Of a DNA stretch of 64,000 nt, positions 1-10,846 are shown piece after piece; position 1 is the stretch's first letter, and each line of letters begins with the position of its first letter. Origin of the DNA: Dermanyssus gallinae. Taxonomy: Eukaryota > Arthropoda > Arachnida > Mesostigmata > Dermanyssidae. The DNA is taken from contig QVRM01002140.1 in assembly GCA_003439945.1 (NCBI GenBank), positions 1 to 64,000 of the forward strand, in the 5' to 3' direction. Position numbers and translations under genes: made by a program. Below the pieces are notes generated by a model. It was not told the origin of the DNA and did not search any database. It was given only the letters and a program-made list of their open reading frames with translations.

Positions 1-740
1 GAATTTTTACCTCTCAACGAAAGTACTATCGCTAGAATGACGGCTCTATAATGTAACATAAATAATGTAACCGAGATATAATAACGCAATATATCCGCGC
101 ACAGTAACATTATAACGCCATATACTTGTATAAGCTGTGCTACCCCGTGCGTTTAACTCGCTACCTCAACTTGGGCATCACTACGGGCTAAATATGAACC
201 CCCAATAATAGTGTCGAAAAAGTTGCGCTCTTTGGAGTATTTATCACTAGCAGTTGTGCTCTGCAATAGAACTATTGCCCGTACACCACGACTGTCTCTC
301 ATAACATATAATTTAACACATAACCCTATAACATAATTTAGGATGTCATATCGGATGATCTCTTGTGCGGCAGCAAAGGTTGCATACACGTCTGCTAGAG
401 CTCACCCTGAACGGTCGAGTGTGAACTTCGCTCTGTGGAAAAGGGTAAAAAGTGAGAATCCCGAGGTCCTAAACGGACTGAGCAACGGCACTGGGTTACG
501 GCACTTAGTGAGAAATCCAGCGCACAAACACCTCACAGGTACTGTACAGTACATATTTTCGTGTCAACTCTGATAGTGTCATCGTTTTCAATCGCTCGTA
601 CTTCGAGCGCAAACTTGTTTACAATCGATGCCTCGAACAATCCAGCGGTTTTGGAACATCATAAAAAAAACTAACAAAATAAAAAAAATACATATATATA
701 AAATAAAAAAACAATAATTATTTTAAGTGTCCTAGGGACC
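1..740. other. No recognised gene
   Basis: AT-rich DNA with two short open frames of about 77 codons that overlap on opposite strands and resemble nothing I know. An A-rich tract near 665-720 precedes the R1-like element that follows. Confidence 0.5.
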
Positions 741-1059
741 CAGGACAGCCAGCTGAAGAAAGTCAGAATGACGAAGAAGAAGAAATATTAGAGGATGAAA
801 GAAATGGACAGACATGAAACAAAAAAGAAGAAAACTACCCCGAATGAATATTTCGGCGGTAAAGCTCACGTTGCAGAAAAAACACGGACAAGCGATTAGA
901 GGCTAACAAGGAGGTAGAAGAAGACCTCAGATACCCCGATAACACTAGGCGAAAAAGAACGATGATTGAAATCCAGAAGACCTACAACGGGAGGAGAGAG
1001 AGACGAAAAAAGGTGAAGAACAGCAACGAACGGGCAAGTCGATTAAGAAAGCACGAGCC

Positions 1060-2878
1060 GAAAATGGACTCAACTGGAAGTAACCTCGAAACCAGGCACG
1101 GACTATGAAGCTATGAAGAGTCTCCTGGAAGTCGTCAGACAGCTTAAAATACTGAAAGAAAAACATAGTACTACCAAGGGGGACATTAAAGTTGCTATAA
1201 CTAGGCTTGAAAGTAGAGCTCTGCTGCTGCAGGCCGACGTCGAGGACAAGCTGGCGGCCCAGAGGCGGCTGCAGAAATAAAAAGACTAACTAAACGTGAT
1301 CCAAGACAATCGATCCAAAGAGACTGAGGAATGGCAGAAAAATACAACTAGGCACATGAAGAGACAGCAAAATAGAAAGCCATAGCGGAAGAACTGCAGG
1401 CTCAAATCAAAAAGAAAAGGCTTGCACAGACGTGCTCAAGGTGCCAGCGAGAAGAAGAAGACGAACATAAGGACATACAGAGGGCAAAATACATTGAAAA
1501 TAAAATCGCATCCTTGTCTTCCCTAGAAGAGACAGCCAGGTTGGTGACAGAAAAATGGCCGGAAGTAACCTTCAAGGCCACTCGTATCATACAAGACAGC
1601 ATAACAGCCGACAGGGAATGAAGAGCTATGCTCATTAACAAGAATTCAGAGAAGGATCGGAACGTACTCAAAAAGATGAGTAGCCGGTTTCCACTGGTCG
1701 GCTCCGTGACTCTGCTTCCGATTGGTGGAGTGGCAGTTCTGCGCAGTAGTAAGCAATTAGAACTAGTTGACATAAGTTCGGCAGACGCAGAGGAACCCAC
1801 TGCTGCCTCAGCCAGTAGCAACACAAAGTTACTCGTGGTCGGTGTAGGAAGCACAGAAAATACTCTAGAACAGTTCCTGTCAAGCCTCAAGGTCCTAGAA
1901 AAAAGTCATTCGGCAAATACCAACAGCACTGTGGGACTATACATCTCTCCAGACTGGCAAGAACAGTCAATCAGGAGAGCAACGGAAGTCTGCTGCAGAA
2001 AAACAGGAGGAAAAGCGGAACTCATGGTAGACTGAAGGAGCCCGGACCTGCCAACAAAAAGCAAAGAACGAACGACCGGGTGTCAAAGTTCCATAAAGAT
2101 CAAAGCAAAGGAGGGCAGGTCCGTGGATGACATGATTAGAGACATTGCCCCTCATATCAAGCAAAATGATGCCACGGTTAAGATCGGACCGGTCAATAAA
2201 AATAAAGATGGTGACTTAATCCTCAGAAACACGGAAAAGGGAACCGGAGGCGGCATGTCCTTCGCAAACGCCCTGCGACAGGGAACAGGAATGGAGGTAG
2301 ACATTAGGGAAGCGACGGGTCCCACTCAAACCGTTGTGCTAAGGGACGTTAACCCTCTCCTCACTCTAGACGAGATATCGCGCAATTCGCGCAATTCGTT
2401 GGACCTTACGAAGATACAAGCGGAAACACCAAAAAGCAACAAGAGAGGAACATGGCAATGCTTAGTAACCTTACCCAGTCGGGACGCTAAGAAGCTTGTG
2501 GCCAAAAAAGGCATCACCATATCAGGGCGCCTATGCAGGGTTGAAAAATGGTTCTAAATCCCAACATGCTATAGATGCAATTATATCGGCCACATAGCAA
2601 GAGACTGCCTAAGTGAGGGGGAACTGCTAAGATATGTTATAGATGCGGGAAAGAGGGACACATAGCCAGGGAATGCAAGGAAACTGATATCTCGTGCTAC
2701 ATGTGCAACGAGAAAGATCATAAACCGGGAACAATGGCTTGCCGGCAGTACGCAAAACTACTTAACGAAAGGAAACAAGCTGCGAGGGCGGCGGCAGAAG
2801 AGATGGAAGCCAAGGCCAGGGAATTACAAGCCGAGCAAAACGAAAAGGAAGAGAAGAAAGCCGCGAATAACTTCTACA
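1060..2878 (+). pseudogene. R1-like ORF1 (gag-like) remnant with three zinc knuckles
   Basis: ORF1 of R1-type LINEs makes a nucleic-acid-binding protein that packages the RNA. An acidic/basic heptad-like stretch (about 1090-1280) suggests a coiled coil. Open pieces at 1628-2035 and 2123-2557 carry the middle of the protein. Three CCHC knuckles follow: 2567-2608 (C-x2-C-x4-H-x4-C), 2635-2676 (same spacing) and 2695-2742 (C-x2-C-x4-H-x6-C). A stop at 2556 and frame changes between the knuckles break the frame. A charged Ala/Glu/Lys-rich tail runs to about 2870, just before ORF2. Confidence 0.8.
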
Positions 2879-2886
2879 CAACAGCA

Positions 2887-5480
2887 ATGAATATGATTAA
2901 AATAATTCAAGTAAACTGCAACAGAAGTAGATACGCAATATGACATGGTCGAAGAGATAGCCACACGGAGAAGAGCCAAGCTAGTGGCGGTGAGCGAACC
3001 AAATCAAGCGATGGCAACAAACAAAAAGGAATGGTTTTCAGATCGAACCAAGAGTGCAGCAATTATAAATACCGGTTCCGCGCAAATCACAAAACACGGA
3101 AGCGGCCCGGGTTTGTATGGGTGGAATTGCTAGAAGGATGGAGGTTGTACTCTTGTTACAGCAGCCCCAACGGCAGCCTGGACGAACTTGAGAACCTACT
3201 CAGTAAAATAGGAATATCAATAACTGAAGGCACAAATGGAAAGGGCGTAGTCGTTACAGGAGACTTCAACGCGGCATCGAAAACATGGGGGTCGCGGCGT
3301 ACCAACAAGAAAGAAAGAATCTTGATGAACGGGCTGCCAGCCTGGACCTGTATATTCAGAACGACGGCAAAGACCCGACCTTTCACAGGGCTGGATATCA
3401 GTCAATGGTCGACCTAACATCATGCAACGACACAATAGCCAATAAAATAAAAGATTGGACAGTGCTCACTGAAGAAGAAAGCCTCAGCGATCACTACTGT
3501 ATTGAGTTTACGCTAGAACTGCAGCACAAAATGCGTTGCCTATAAGAAGTAAGATGTACTACAGGATCAAGGACAAAGAAGTCTTTAAGAGCGAACTCAA
3601 GAAAGCAATCCTTACAACTTCCCCCCAAACCCCAGAAGAACTGCATGACACCCTCAAAAAAGCCTGCAGTAGAGCTACGAAGCCCCCTCACCCAAGAAGG
3701 GCTACATGCCAGCCAAAACACATAAATGACAAGCCATGGGGAAAACCCTACAAAATAATTAGAGGTCGCACACATTTTAAACAATCTATTTCCACAGCAA
3801 GGACATTTTAATAGGGAAACATACGCAAGAAGAGGGACAACTTCAGAAGAAGAGGAGTTCCCGCCTATCACACGCGCAGAGGTATTGATGGCAGCGGAGA
3901 GGCTCAAGCCAGGGAGATCTCCAGGACCCGACGGCATTCCGCCTATAGCGGTAAAGATGCTCTTCAGGGAACACCCGGAGGTGGTAGCGGCAGTTTTTAC
4001 CAAGGCGATGGCAAGTGGGGAAATACCTAGAGACTGGAAAAGGGCGGAAGTGGTCTTGATTCCCAAAAGTAACGGAGGGTACAGACCCGTATGTCTCCTG
4101 AACACTCTAGCAGAAGGGTATGCGGCAATTATAGAAGACATAATTGCCTAGGACGTTTGCGGAACAGTATGGTCTCCTGTCGTCCAATCAATATGGATTT
4201 CGCAAGAAAAGATCACTTCTTACAGCAATACAGCGAATAACCGCCAAAGCTGACTTGCTTCACGGCGAACCTATATATAAACGAAAGCTCCTTGTGGCAG
4301 TCCTTCTCGACGGCAGGAACGCGTTTAACAGTTTGCCGTGGAAAGGAATTTTAGACACCCTAGTGAGAAAAGCTGGGCTTTAACTTGCCCCTGAAAAGAG
4401 CAAGGCCATCGTTCTGGCAGGCAGGAAGAGAGTAAACAGCATGAAACTGATGGTGTCGGGCCAGGAAATCAAGCAAGTAACAGAGGTCAAATATCCTACT
4501 AGACAAGGGTCTCAGGGGGACAAATCACATTAGAAAGTGTACGGGCAAGGCGGTTAAAGCGGCTAACGCGATAGGCAAGATCCTGCCAAACTTACACGGC
4601 CCGCGACTAATGTCGGTTACCGAGTCTATTGCACTTTTCGCGGCGCCAGTCTGGCTGCAGAACACCTTGAAAACGAGAACGGCAAAAACAGCCCTAAGAA
4701 GAACGCAGAGAAAAGCGGCGCTTAGGATCCTGCAGGCCTACCGCACGGTTAGCACGAACGCAGCTCTGGTACTGGCTGGCTCCCCACCTTGGGACTTGGT
4801 AGTGAATGAAAAAAAAAGTATATGGGAAGGGGGGTCTGAATCTAACAAAGACGCTGAAAGAGAAAAGACGATAAGATTGTGGCAAGAAGAATGGGATTCC
4901 ATTCCCGCAGGCTGGGTTATTCACTTCGCCTGTTCATCCCGGACATAAAGAAATGGATTGACCGCCCGGCGGGAGAAATGAACTTTTTCCTCACGCAGTG
5001 TCTCACTGGCCACGGTGATTTTCAAAGTTATTTCGTATAGGCAAAGCTCCCTCGGTAACCTGCGTGCACTGTGTAGACGGCATCGACGATGACCCCGAGC
5101 ACACTCTTAAAATGCAAGGGACTAGAGCAGGCAAGGACAACCGTTATAGCGCTGGTACGAGTAAGATGGGCCAAAGAAGCAGGAAAACAAGGAGTCGGGA
5201 TACCAGACCCGCCGAAAAGTAACATGAGAACGTTTGTGGAGTACATATGCAGCACACCATCGCCATGGAGGCTTGGCGAAGAAATGGCAACTGCGGTGAT
5301 GAAAAAGAAAGCGGAACTTGGCAGGTGTACCTGCCAAGTTCCGCTTTCTTTTCGTCGTTGGAAACGCTTACGACATCAACAGATGACGTGGCTTGTAATC
5401 AAACGGGTTCGCAGGTATTATGACAAGCACGTCGGACTGGTGGGGGAACCCGTGAGTGACATCGCCCAAATGATCCGTTA
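2887..5480 (+). pseudogene. R1-like ORF2 remnant: APE endonuclease and RT with motifs B/C deleted
   Basis: The endonuclease starts near 2887 and shows NCNRSR, SEPN, VTGDFNA and SLSDH motifs of APE-like nucleases in shifting frames up to 3540. RT begins with a PGPDGIPP block near 3920, a GYRPVCLLNTL block near 4078, NQYGFRK near 4186 and motif A (DGRNAFNSLPW) near 4312. At about 4381 the frame jumps from the VRK that follows motif A directly to the AGL-LAPEKSKA segment that normally follows motif C, so the palm motifs B and C are gone. The Cys/His cluster is at 5061 onward. Several stops are present. It cannot encode an active enzyme. Confidence 0.85.
5303..5352. repeat. Perfect 24-bp-arm palindrome
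   Basis: Arms 5303-5326 and 5329-5352 are exact reverse complements separated by two bases (GT). It lies inside the decayed ORF2 C-terminal region of the R1-like copy. The related copy at 42.6-43.7 kb has no such palindrome, so it formed after insertion. Confidence 0.95.
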
Positions 5481-5495
5481 GGCGCTCGCCACTTC

Positions 5496-5536
5496 TAATG
5501 GCCCATAGTATTGTTCTATGGATATCTGGGCCATTA
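5496..5536 (+). other. 3'-UTR stem-loop of R1-like LINE, copy 1
   Basis: TAATGGCCCA (5496-5505) pairs with TGGGCCATTA (5527-5536), 10 of 10 pairs. An inner CCATAG/CTATGG hairpin (5503-5521) partly overlaps and offers an alternative fold. The same stem occurs in the copy at 42772-42812 with one compensated base pair. Its place shortly before the A-rich tail suggests an RT recognition or 3'-processing element; that role is inference. Confidence 0.8.
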
Positions 5537-5710
5537 TAGAGTGAAGCTTAAGGGGGGAGGTGTGTTTAGTGGGTAGTGGTCTTCGCGGACCAACATCCAA
5601 CCGCCAGGGTCGAGCCCCACACTGCTCTCGAGAGCGGAAATACTCCGTACTCGAAGCGTGCGTAAATGCATTCACCCTCCGCCACACAAAAAACAAAAAA
5701 AACAAAGGTT

Positions 5711-7894
5711 GCATTGTAGTGCAACATACAGTATTTACAGAAATGCCTATGTATATACTATTGACAATGATACAGGGACGTTAACATAAACACAACTGGT
5801 GTCAATGATGATCTAAAATATTTTTAAATGTTTACACCCGCAAATTATTTAAACGATTAATAATACGAGCAGAAATGACTGGTGAAGGGCAACGACGCCT
5901 GAGCTTGTTTAACAAATAAAATAGAAAAACAAGGTAAACACCACAACGCTTACAAAACATTTGATGGCTATTGTGCGAGACAGCAGGAGACTGTGCAGAG
6001 AACTATGCGTCTCTTAAAGGAAGGATTGTGGTAGTTTGCTACCGGCTCTGGCCTGGGTAAGTGAACGTCAAAAACTTCTATAGACGTTTTTACGACCTGT
6101 CCGAACGCAATCTAATTATCCGCAGATTAAGTAAGTTTGATGGCGGAGTAATGATTTCCAGCAGCATACTCGCATGAGTACCAAATCACAAGCTTGGGGG
6201 AGAAGAATATACTATTTAATGTACTAATGTAATAAAACTCAATTTAAAAATTGCATACACGTTCAGTGGTTCTCGGGCACTAATGCAGTTGCGTAACAAA
6301 CCTCATAACATAGGTATCAATTAAGACACTGTGCGTCGTCGTACCAAAATGCGAAGCGCTCACACCAGTAGTTCGCAAGTATGGATCCTCGTAAGAATAA
6401 TGGGGCAGACTCGGCATAACTCGGAAATAGTACGTTCACAGATCCGTAGTATATGTTCGGTTAGGCTGGGTCGGACATCTCCTTTACGAGCTTAGTGACG
6501 AACGAGGCGTCTCTGCGGAAATACACAGCACATAACGCACTACTGCGTAAGATAAAGCACTTTCAACACGCAGAAGGTTGTCTCTGCATGTGCGTGCAAA
6601 ATGTCGCAAGAACGTCGCAGCATGTGCAAAACGCGCTAACATATTTTACAATGTCACAAAAACACTACTAAGTGCCTCAGTACAGCGGAAGTGTAAATGT
6701 TATATATTACGGAACACCAATTTACCTTTTTTAGTTAACAATGAAGGGGATCTCTACAGCAAAAGAGAGTGCCTCGTCACGATGACGTGCGTAACAATAC
6801 CTTAATTGCCGGTTCCATTAAGCAGACGACTGCTTCGACCAAGGCACATAATAGGTTTGTCTTTAACATTTTCTAATAAAGATATACGGGCTTGGTTCGC
6901 CACGCTCCTTGATCCTCGGCCATCTGAAATGGCAAAGCCATTAGTGAAACGCATACGATATGCACGGCGGCCTCAGCTTGTTTGTTATGTCAACGTCTTC
7001 TGGTCACAGTTCTCCGTTTCTTTGATAAATTTAACGGCAATCAGCAAGATAAGCAAAACCTCTTGCGGGTCTTTGCCTTAGAACGTGTCTATAGAGCCCA
7101 ATAGTTTTAATATTCTACGCAAATACGGTAGATCATGTTTGTTTGTAAGTAGAGGTTACGAGGTAGCAGTACGCGCAGCAAGGTGCAAAACTAGGGTGCA
7201 GTGTAAGTGTAAAAAACGCGTCCAACTAACTTTGCGGAGGCAAACATTTTAGGCCCCTCGCAACAAGGTTTCATTCCTATTTCTCATGACATACTGCCCT
7301 TTTGAAAAGCTCGGATAAATTATAATTTAAGAGTCAATGCGCTACAAAAGCTTTTGCGGTCCAAGCCTCTGCTGTATAGAAAATCGCGACATCCGGTTTT
7401 AATTAGAATCAAAGTTTCCATCGTGGTTCTTAATCTCCGGCTTCAGCAAAGATGCGTAGACCACTCCAGGGGGAACATTAGGGAAACGCCTCGCTATGGA
7501 AAGCTACGGCTTAAGACACGCTGGCTGTGTTGTACTGAACCTACGTAGGCCAAAACGGTGATCAGGATTGCTATAAAAACAGCTATAGTTTATCGAGAGC
7601 TAAAGTTACGGTACGTAGACCAAAATGTGGCCTGTGCAATGCTGAGGAAGGTGACAAAGCTACCACTGCATCTCTTAATGAGCTTGTGGGGCGGTTTACT
7701 TTGTGGCAGACTTATAATATCTACAAAAAAGACTGTATCGAAGTTGTGCAATATGTCATTTCGTTATTGTTAAGTGAGTGAAAAACACAAACATTATCGT
7801 AGTTACAAGCCTATCTTAATCAATCTAAAAAGTAAAGTTTGTTTGACAACCTTTAGTCTAAGAGTCCCACAGCTTCAAAGTAATGCCAAATAAA
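5711..7894. other. No recognised gene
   Basis: AT-rich DNA with several short open frames (for example 6578-6805, 6806-7081, 7354-7548 and 7558-7773), none with a recognisable domain, signal peptide or splice context. I see no transposon ends here. Confidence 0.5.
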
Positions 7895-7990
7895 AACCGA
7901 GCCCGGGGGGGGGGGGCAAACCGGGTTTAGTGGGTTTGCGAGTCCCACGCTAGTCACGCAGGCTGCTAGTAGCGCGTGTGCATCGCGCAT
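7895..7990 (+). mobile_element. R1-like LINE 3'-UTR fragment
   Basis: A G-run (about 7905-7916) is followed by GTTTAGTGGGT and AGTCCCACGCT boxes, which match the 3' UTRs of the R1-like copies at 5565-5620, 42.66-42.76 kb and 45.25-45.31 kb, and the fragment near 50.8 kb. No coding part is attached, as expected of a severely 5'-truncated insertion. Confidence 0.55.
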
Positions 7991-7999
7991 TCCCAAAGC

Positions 8000-8366
8000 C
8001 TCCCAGAATAAAAATAAAAACTAAAGAAAGCCCTGACTTTGCAATAAAGAAAGTCTTCTACACATATGTATGTATAACTGGTGCTTCCTGGTACCATACC
8101 TTTTACGGATCACAAATTTTCTTATCTTGCTTACGCAAAGATGACTTCCTTGCCTTTCAAACATTTTCTTCGCCCAGAACATCGTCCTCAACATCTTCTG
8201 GCGAAGCGCATGTTGGCTCATTTGCAGCTGCTGGTAATAAAATGTTTAAGATATTATTAAGCTCATTCTAATTGTGTAAACATAATGTCATTGATATGGT
8301 TCATGATATATACTTTTTTGTTATTACGATGATGATTACTTTTGATATATACTTTGAGTATATATC
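8000..8366. other. No recognised gene
   Basis: Short unrecognised frames only. A self-complementary TATATC/GATATA stretch near 8335-8365 precedes the poly-C repeat. Confidence 0.5.
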
Positions 8367-8431
8367 AAAGTATATATCACTTAAAGGCTCCCCCCCCCAA
8401 AGTATATATCACTTAAAGGCTCCCCCCCCCC
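8367..8431. repeat. Tandem duplication, 32-33 bp unit with poly-C
   Basis: Two direct copies of a unit beginning AAAGTATATATCAC and ending in a run of 9-10 C, the second starting at about 8399. This looks like replication slippage. Confidence 0.9.
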
Positions 8432-8671
8432 AATATGAGTTGCGGACCTAGTTGTGTGGCGCCCTATCCGCACAGCCTCCTCCACTCTGGCGTCAGGCAG
8501 CCAGAAATACCTTTACCGCCAGAAATAACTTTACCAGATTTGAAGGGACCATTTTCCATTCAGAATGTCCAGAATGGCCCTCCACGGTAGGTGTCACCCG
8601 GAAGAGCTGCCTTGTCTGTATGGTGGAGCTGCATAGCAGATCCGCCTTATTTGCTACGCGGTGTATTGCTG

Positions 8672-8850
8672 TTAGGGCGGATTGGTTCTTACAGAGCCGT
8701 ATTTCGTGCTCGATAGTAGGCTGTATCTCTCAGCAAACTTCGTGAGTCTTTCCTTAATTATGGTGTCGTATCCGTTTGCTGACGCGCTCAGCAGGCATAT
8801 AGGAAGATATTTTCTGTTATTTTTGGGATGAGGATGACTTCGACTCGTTT
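8672..8850 (-). pseudogene. R1-like RT fragment
   Basis: The minus strand encodes about 60 residues with the PICLLSA block, an IIKERLTKFAE helix and SLLSSTKYG, which match the R1-like RT between motif 1 and motif A (compare NQYGFRK in the copy at 0.7-5.7 kb). No catalytic motif is included, and both ends fade into unrelated sequence. Confidence 0.7.
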
Positions 8851-8902
8851 CCAAGATGGCGGAAGGTGCTGCTTCTCAGCAAAGGAAAAATATAGAATCT
8901 GG

Positions 8903-9142
8903 TCCTAAACCCAGAACAGCCTAAGTCAGGTGGGGCAATTCGACCCGACCGACCGAATCGCTATGTGATAGTGCGTTTTTCGGTACACTGCTACCACCAC
9001 CACTTTGCAGTGCAGAAGGCTTCCTAAACCCAGAACAGCCTAAGTCAGGTCGGGGCAATTCGACCCGACCGACCGAATCGCTATGTGATAGTGCGTTTTT
9101 CGGTACACTGCTACCACCACCACTTTGCAGTGCAGAAGGCTT
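8903..9142. repeat. 119-bp tandem direct repeat
   Basis: Two copies (starting near 8903 and 9022), nearly identical, each containing GACCCGACCGACCGAATCGC and a CACCACCACTTTGCAGTGC stretch. A third partial copy is at 10749-10846, so the unit is part of a dispersed repeat of unknown type. Confidence 0.9.
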
Positions 9143-9144
9143 CC

Positions 9145-9814
9145 ACGGCCCCTATGTATTTTGTCTTGAATTATACAACGGAACACCTGCCTTGATCAAG
9201 CATCTGAATCAAGGACACAATTGTCAACATAAATGTGTGCCAAGAAACTTTAATAAACTAATATGGCGGCCTAAGCACACAGTTTCTGGCCCGTCTCGCT
9301 TGAGCCCATAGTTTATTACGACTAAAACTCAAAAGCATCATTTTCCCTTGACTAGGAAAAAGATACTTACGATTTGCGCTCCAGCGCTAATGTTCCTAGA
9401 AAGTGAACTTAACCTTAAGTCCCATGTAAATTACTCAAGTTGCGCAAGGTAGTTCTAAGCCGCGGAAACTAAAATGTAAGCGATAATATCATAACATCAC
9501 AGCAGCCTTTGAGCTCTCGACATGCATAACACACTGTTATTTTTTTTAAATCCTGGATGTTCTAGACACAGAAGGTTGCAGAAAAGGCAAAACACTACTT
9601 AGTCTATTCCGATATCAGAAAATTAAAACACATTAACAGACAATCTAAACCTCACGTCTAAAACTGACTCTGCAGTAAAGCATTTAGTTAATAGTCCGAA
9701 TTTGTAAAAAAACATATACAAGCTAGAAATAAAAGTTTTATATCTTTTTTCTAGCTAGTACAGACTGATATATATATAGAGAGAGAGAGAGATCCAGTAT
9801 CATATCATCATACC
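9145..9814. other. No recognised gene; (GA)n tract
   Basis: AT-rich DNA. A short TA then GA simple repeat at about 9769-9792 sits just 5' of the next R1-like fragment. Confidence 0.5.
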
Positions 9815-10254
9815 ACAGCGGATTGCAGCCCTTAGGGTAATACAAAGCTACAGAACGGTCAGCACAAACGCAGCTCGGCTGCTTGCCAGAGAAATCCCCT
9901 GGGACCTTAAGGCGTCCGAAAGACAGCGCCTGTGGGATATTGGCACACCCACAGAGAGCGACAAATAAAGAGAAACGCCACTATAGAGGACTGGCAAGCA
10001 GAGTGGGACGCAATTCTCTTTGATGCCCCCGGAAATAGTCTTAAGCAAACTGCTCCCAAACATACGGGCGTGGATACCAAGGCCGGGAGGAGACTTTTAC
10101 CTAACGCAGGTTCTCACGGGACCATACCCTTACCGAATAAGGAAGGCCTCATCAGACACATGCTTATTTTGCAACGCAGCCGTGAAAGACACCCCACAAC
10201 ACACACTCCTCAGGTGCCAGGCATGGGAAGAGGCCAGAACAGCGAGGTTGGTCT
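9815..10254 (+). pseudogene. R1-like ORF2 C-terminal fragment
   Basis: This encodes the region after the RT: a block with RTVSTNAARLLA, EIPWDLKASERQRLWD, then SKLLPNIRAWIPRPGGD, then FLYRIRKA-like and CLFCNAAVKDTPQHTLLRC, the CCHC cluster. It closely matches 42614-43741, closer than either matches the copy at 45-48 kb. A stop (near 9967) and frame changes show decay. There is no 3' UTR. Confidence 0.82.
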
Positions 10255-10748
10255 CACTATAAGCAACAGTACTGAGGCACTTAAAGTCCGTAGAGGAGGT
10301 CGCCTGGCTGCTAGCGACAAACTCCGCCAGTCATGTATGTGAATTTTACATATCTGCGTTCCGCCTGCATGGTGAGCAACGGGTGAGAAAGGCTCCGATT
10401 GCGTCAACAACAATATGAGCATTCCAGAAGCTCTCCATCGACACCGCCCTGCGCCTATTCCATCTGAAAGTCGCGCCAACATACGGAGTGCAGCTGATAT
10501 GGCGACACCTCAACATGAACGACCTCACAACGCTAGAGAGTTAAGCCCGCGTTCTCAAAGTGAGTTCTGGGCCTGCACACCTCCGCTCGCAACCGCCTGG
10601 TTTATGTACTGGGAGGGACCTCGCTATTCGTAGAAAATATACGGAAGATATTTGGGCTGCAGGAGACAAGGCGTTGATTCAGCTTCAGAAGGACAAGCCG
10701 ACATAGACTTTAATATTTTCAAACACCTGCAATGACTGACGATGCCCG
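10255..10748. other. No recognised gene
   Basis: Overlapping short frames on both strands without known motifs. Confidence 0.4.
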
Positions 10749-10846
10749 GAAAAGACCCGACCGACCGAATCGCTATGTGATAGTGCGTTTTTTGGTACAC
10801 TGCTACCACCACCACTTTGCAGTGCAGAAGGCTTCCACGGCCCCGG
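10749..10846. repeat. Third copy of the 119-bp repeat family
   Basis: Matches the units at 8903-9142 from GACCCGACCGACCGAATCGC through GGCTTCCACGGCCCC with very few differences. Confidence 0.9.

Larger units (their letters stand above)
740..5710 (+). mobile_element. Decayed R1-like LINE, copy 1
   Basis: This is a nearly full-length but broken non-LTR retrotransposon of the APE-endonuclease type. In order it shows a coiled-coil ORF1 ending in three CCHC zinc knuckles, an APE-like endonuclease, a reverse transcriptase, a C-terminal Cys/His cluster, a 3' UTR with a strong stem, and an A-rich tail near 5690-5706. The ORF1 knuckles plus the C-terminal CCHC place it near the R1 clade. The 5' end is uncertain. 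It is clearly related to the better copy at 45192-48457 and to fragments at 9.8 kb and 42.6-43.7 kb. Many stops and frameshifts make it inactive. Confidence 0.88.

Noticed and set aside
1402..1890. 162-codon minus-strand open frame
   Set aside because: It is antisense to the R1-like ORF1 and Ser-rich in the way reverse frames often are.
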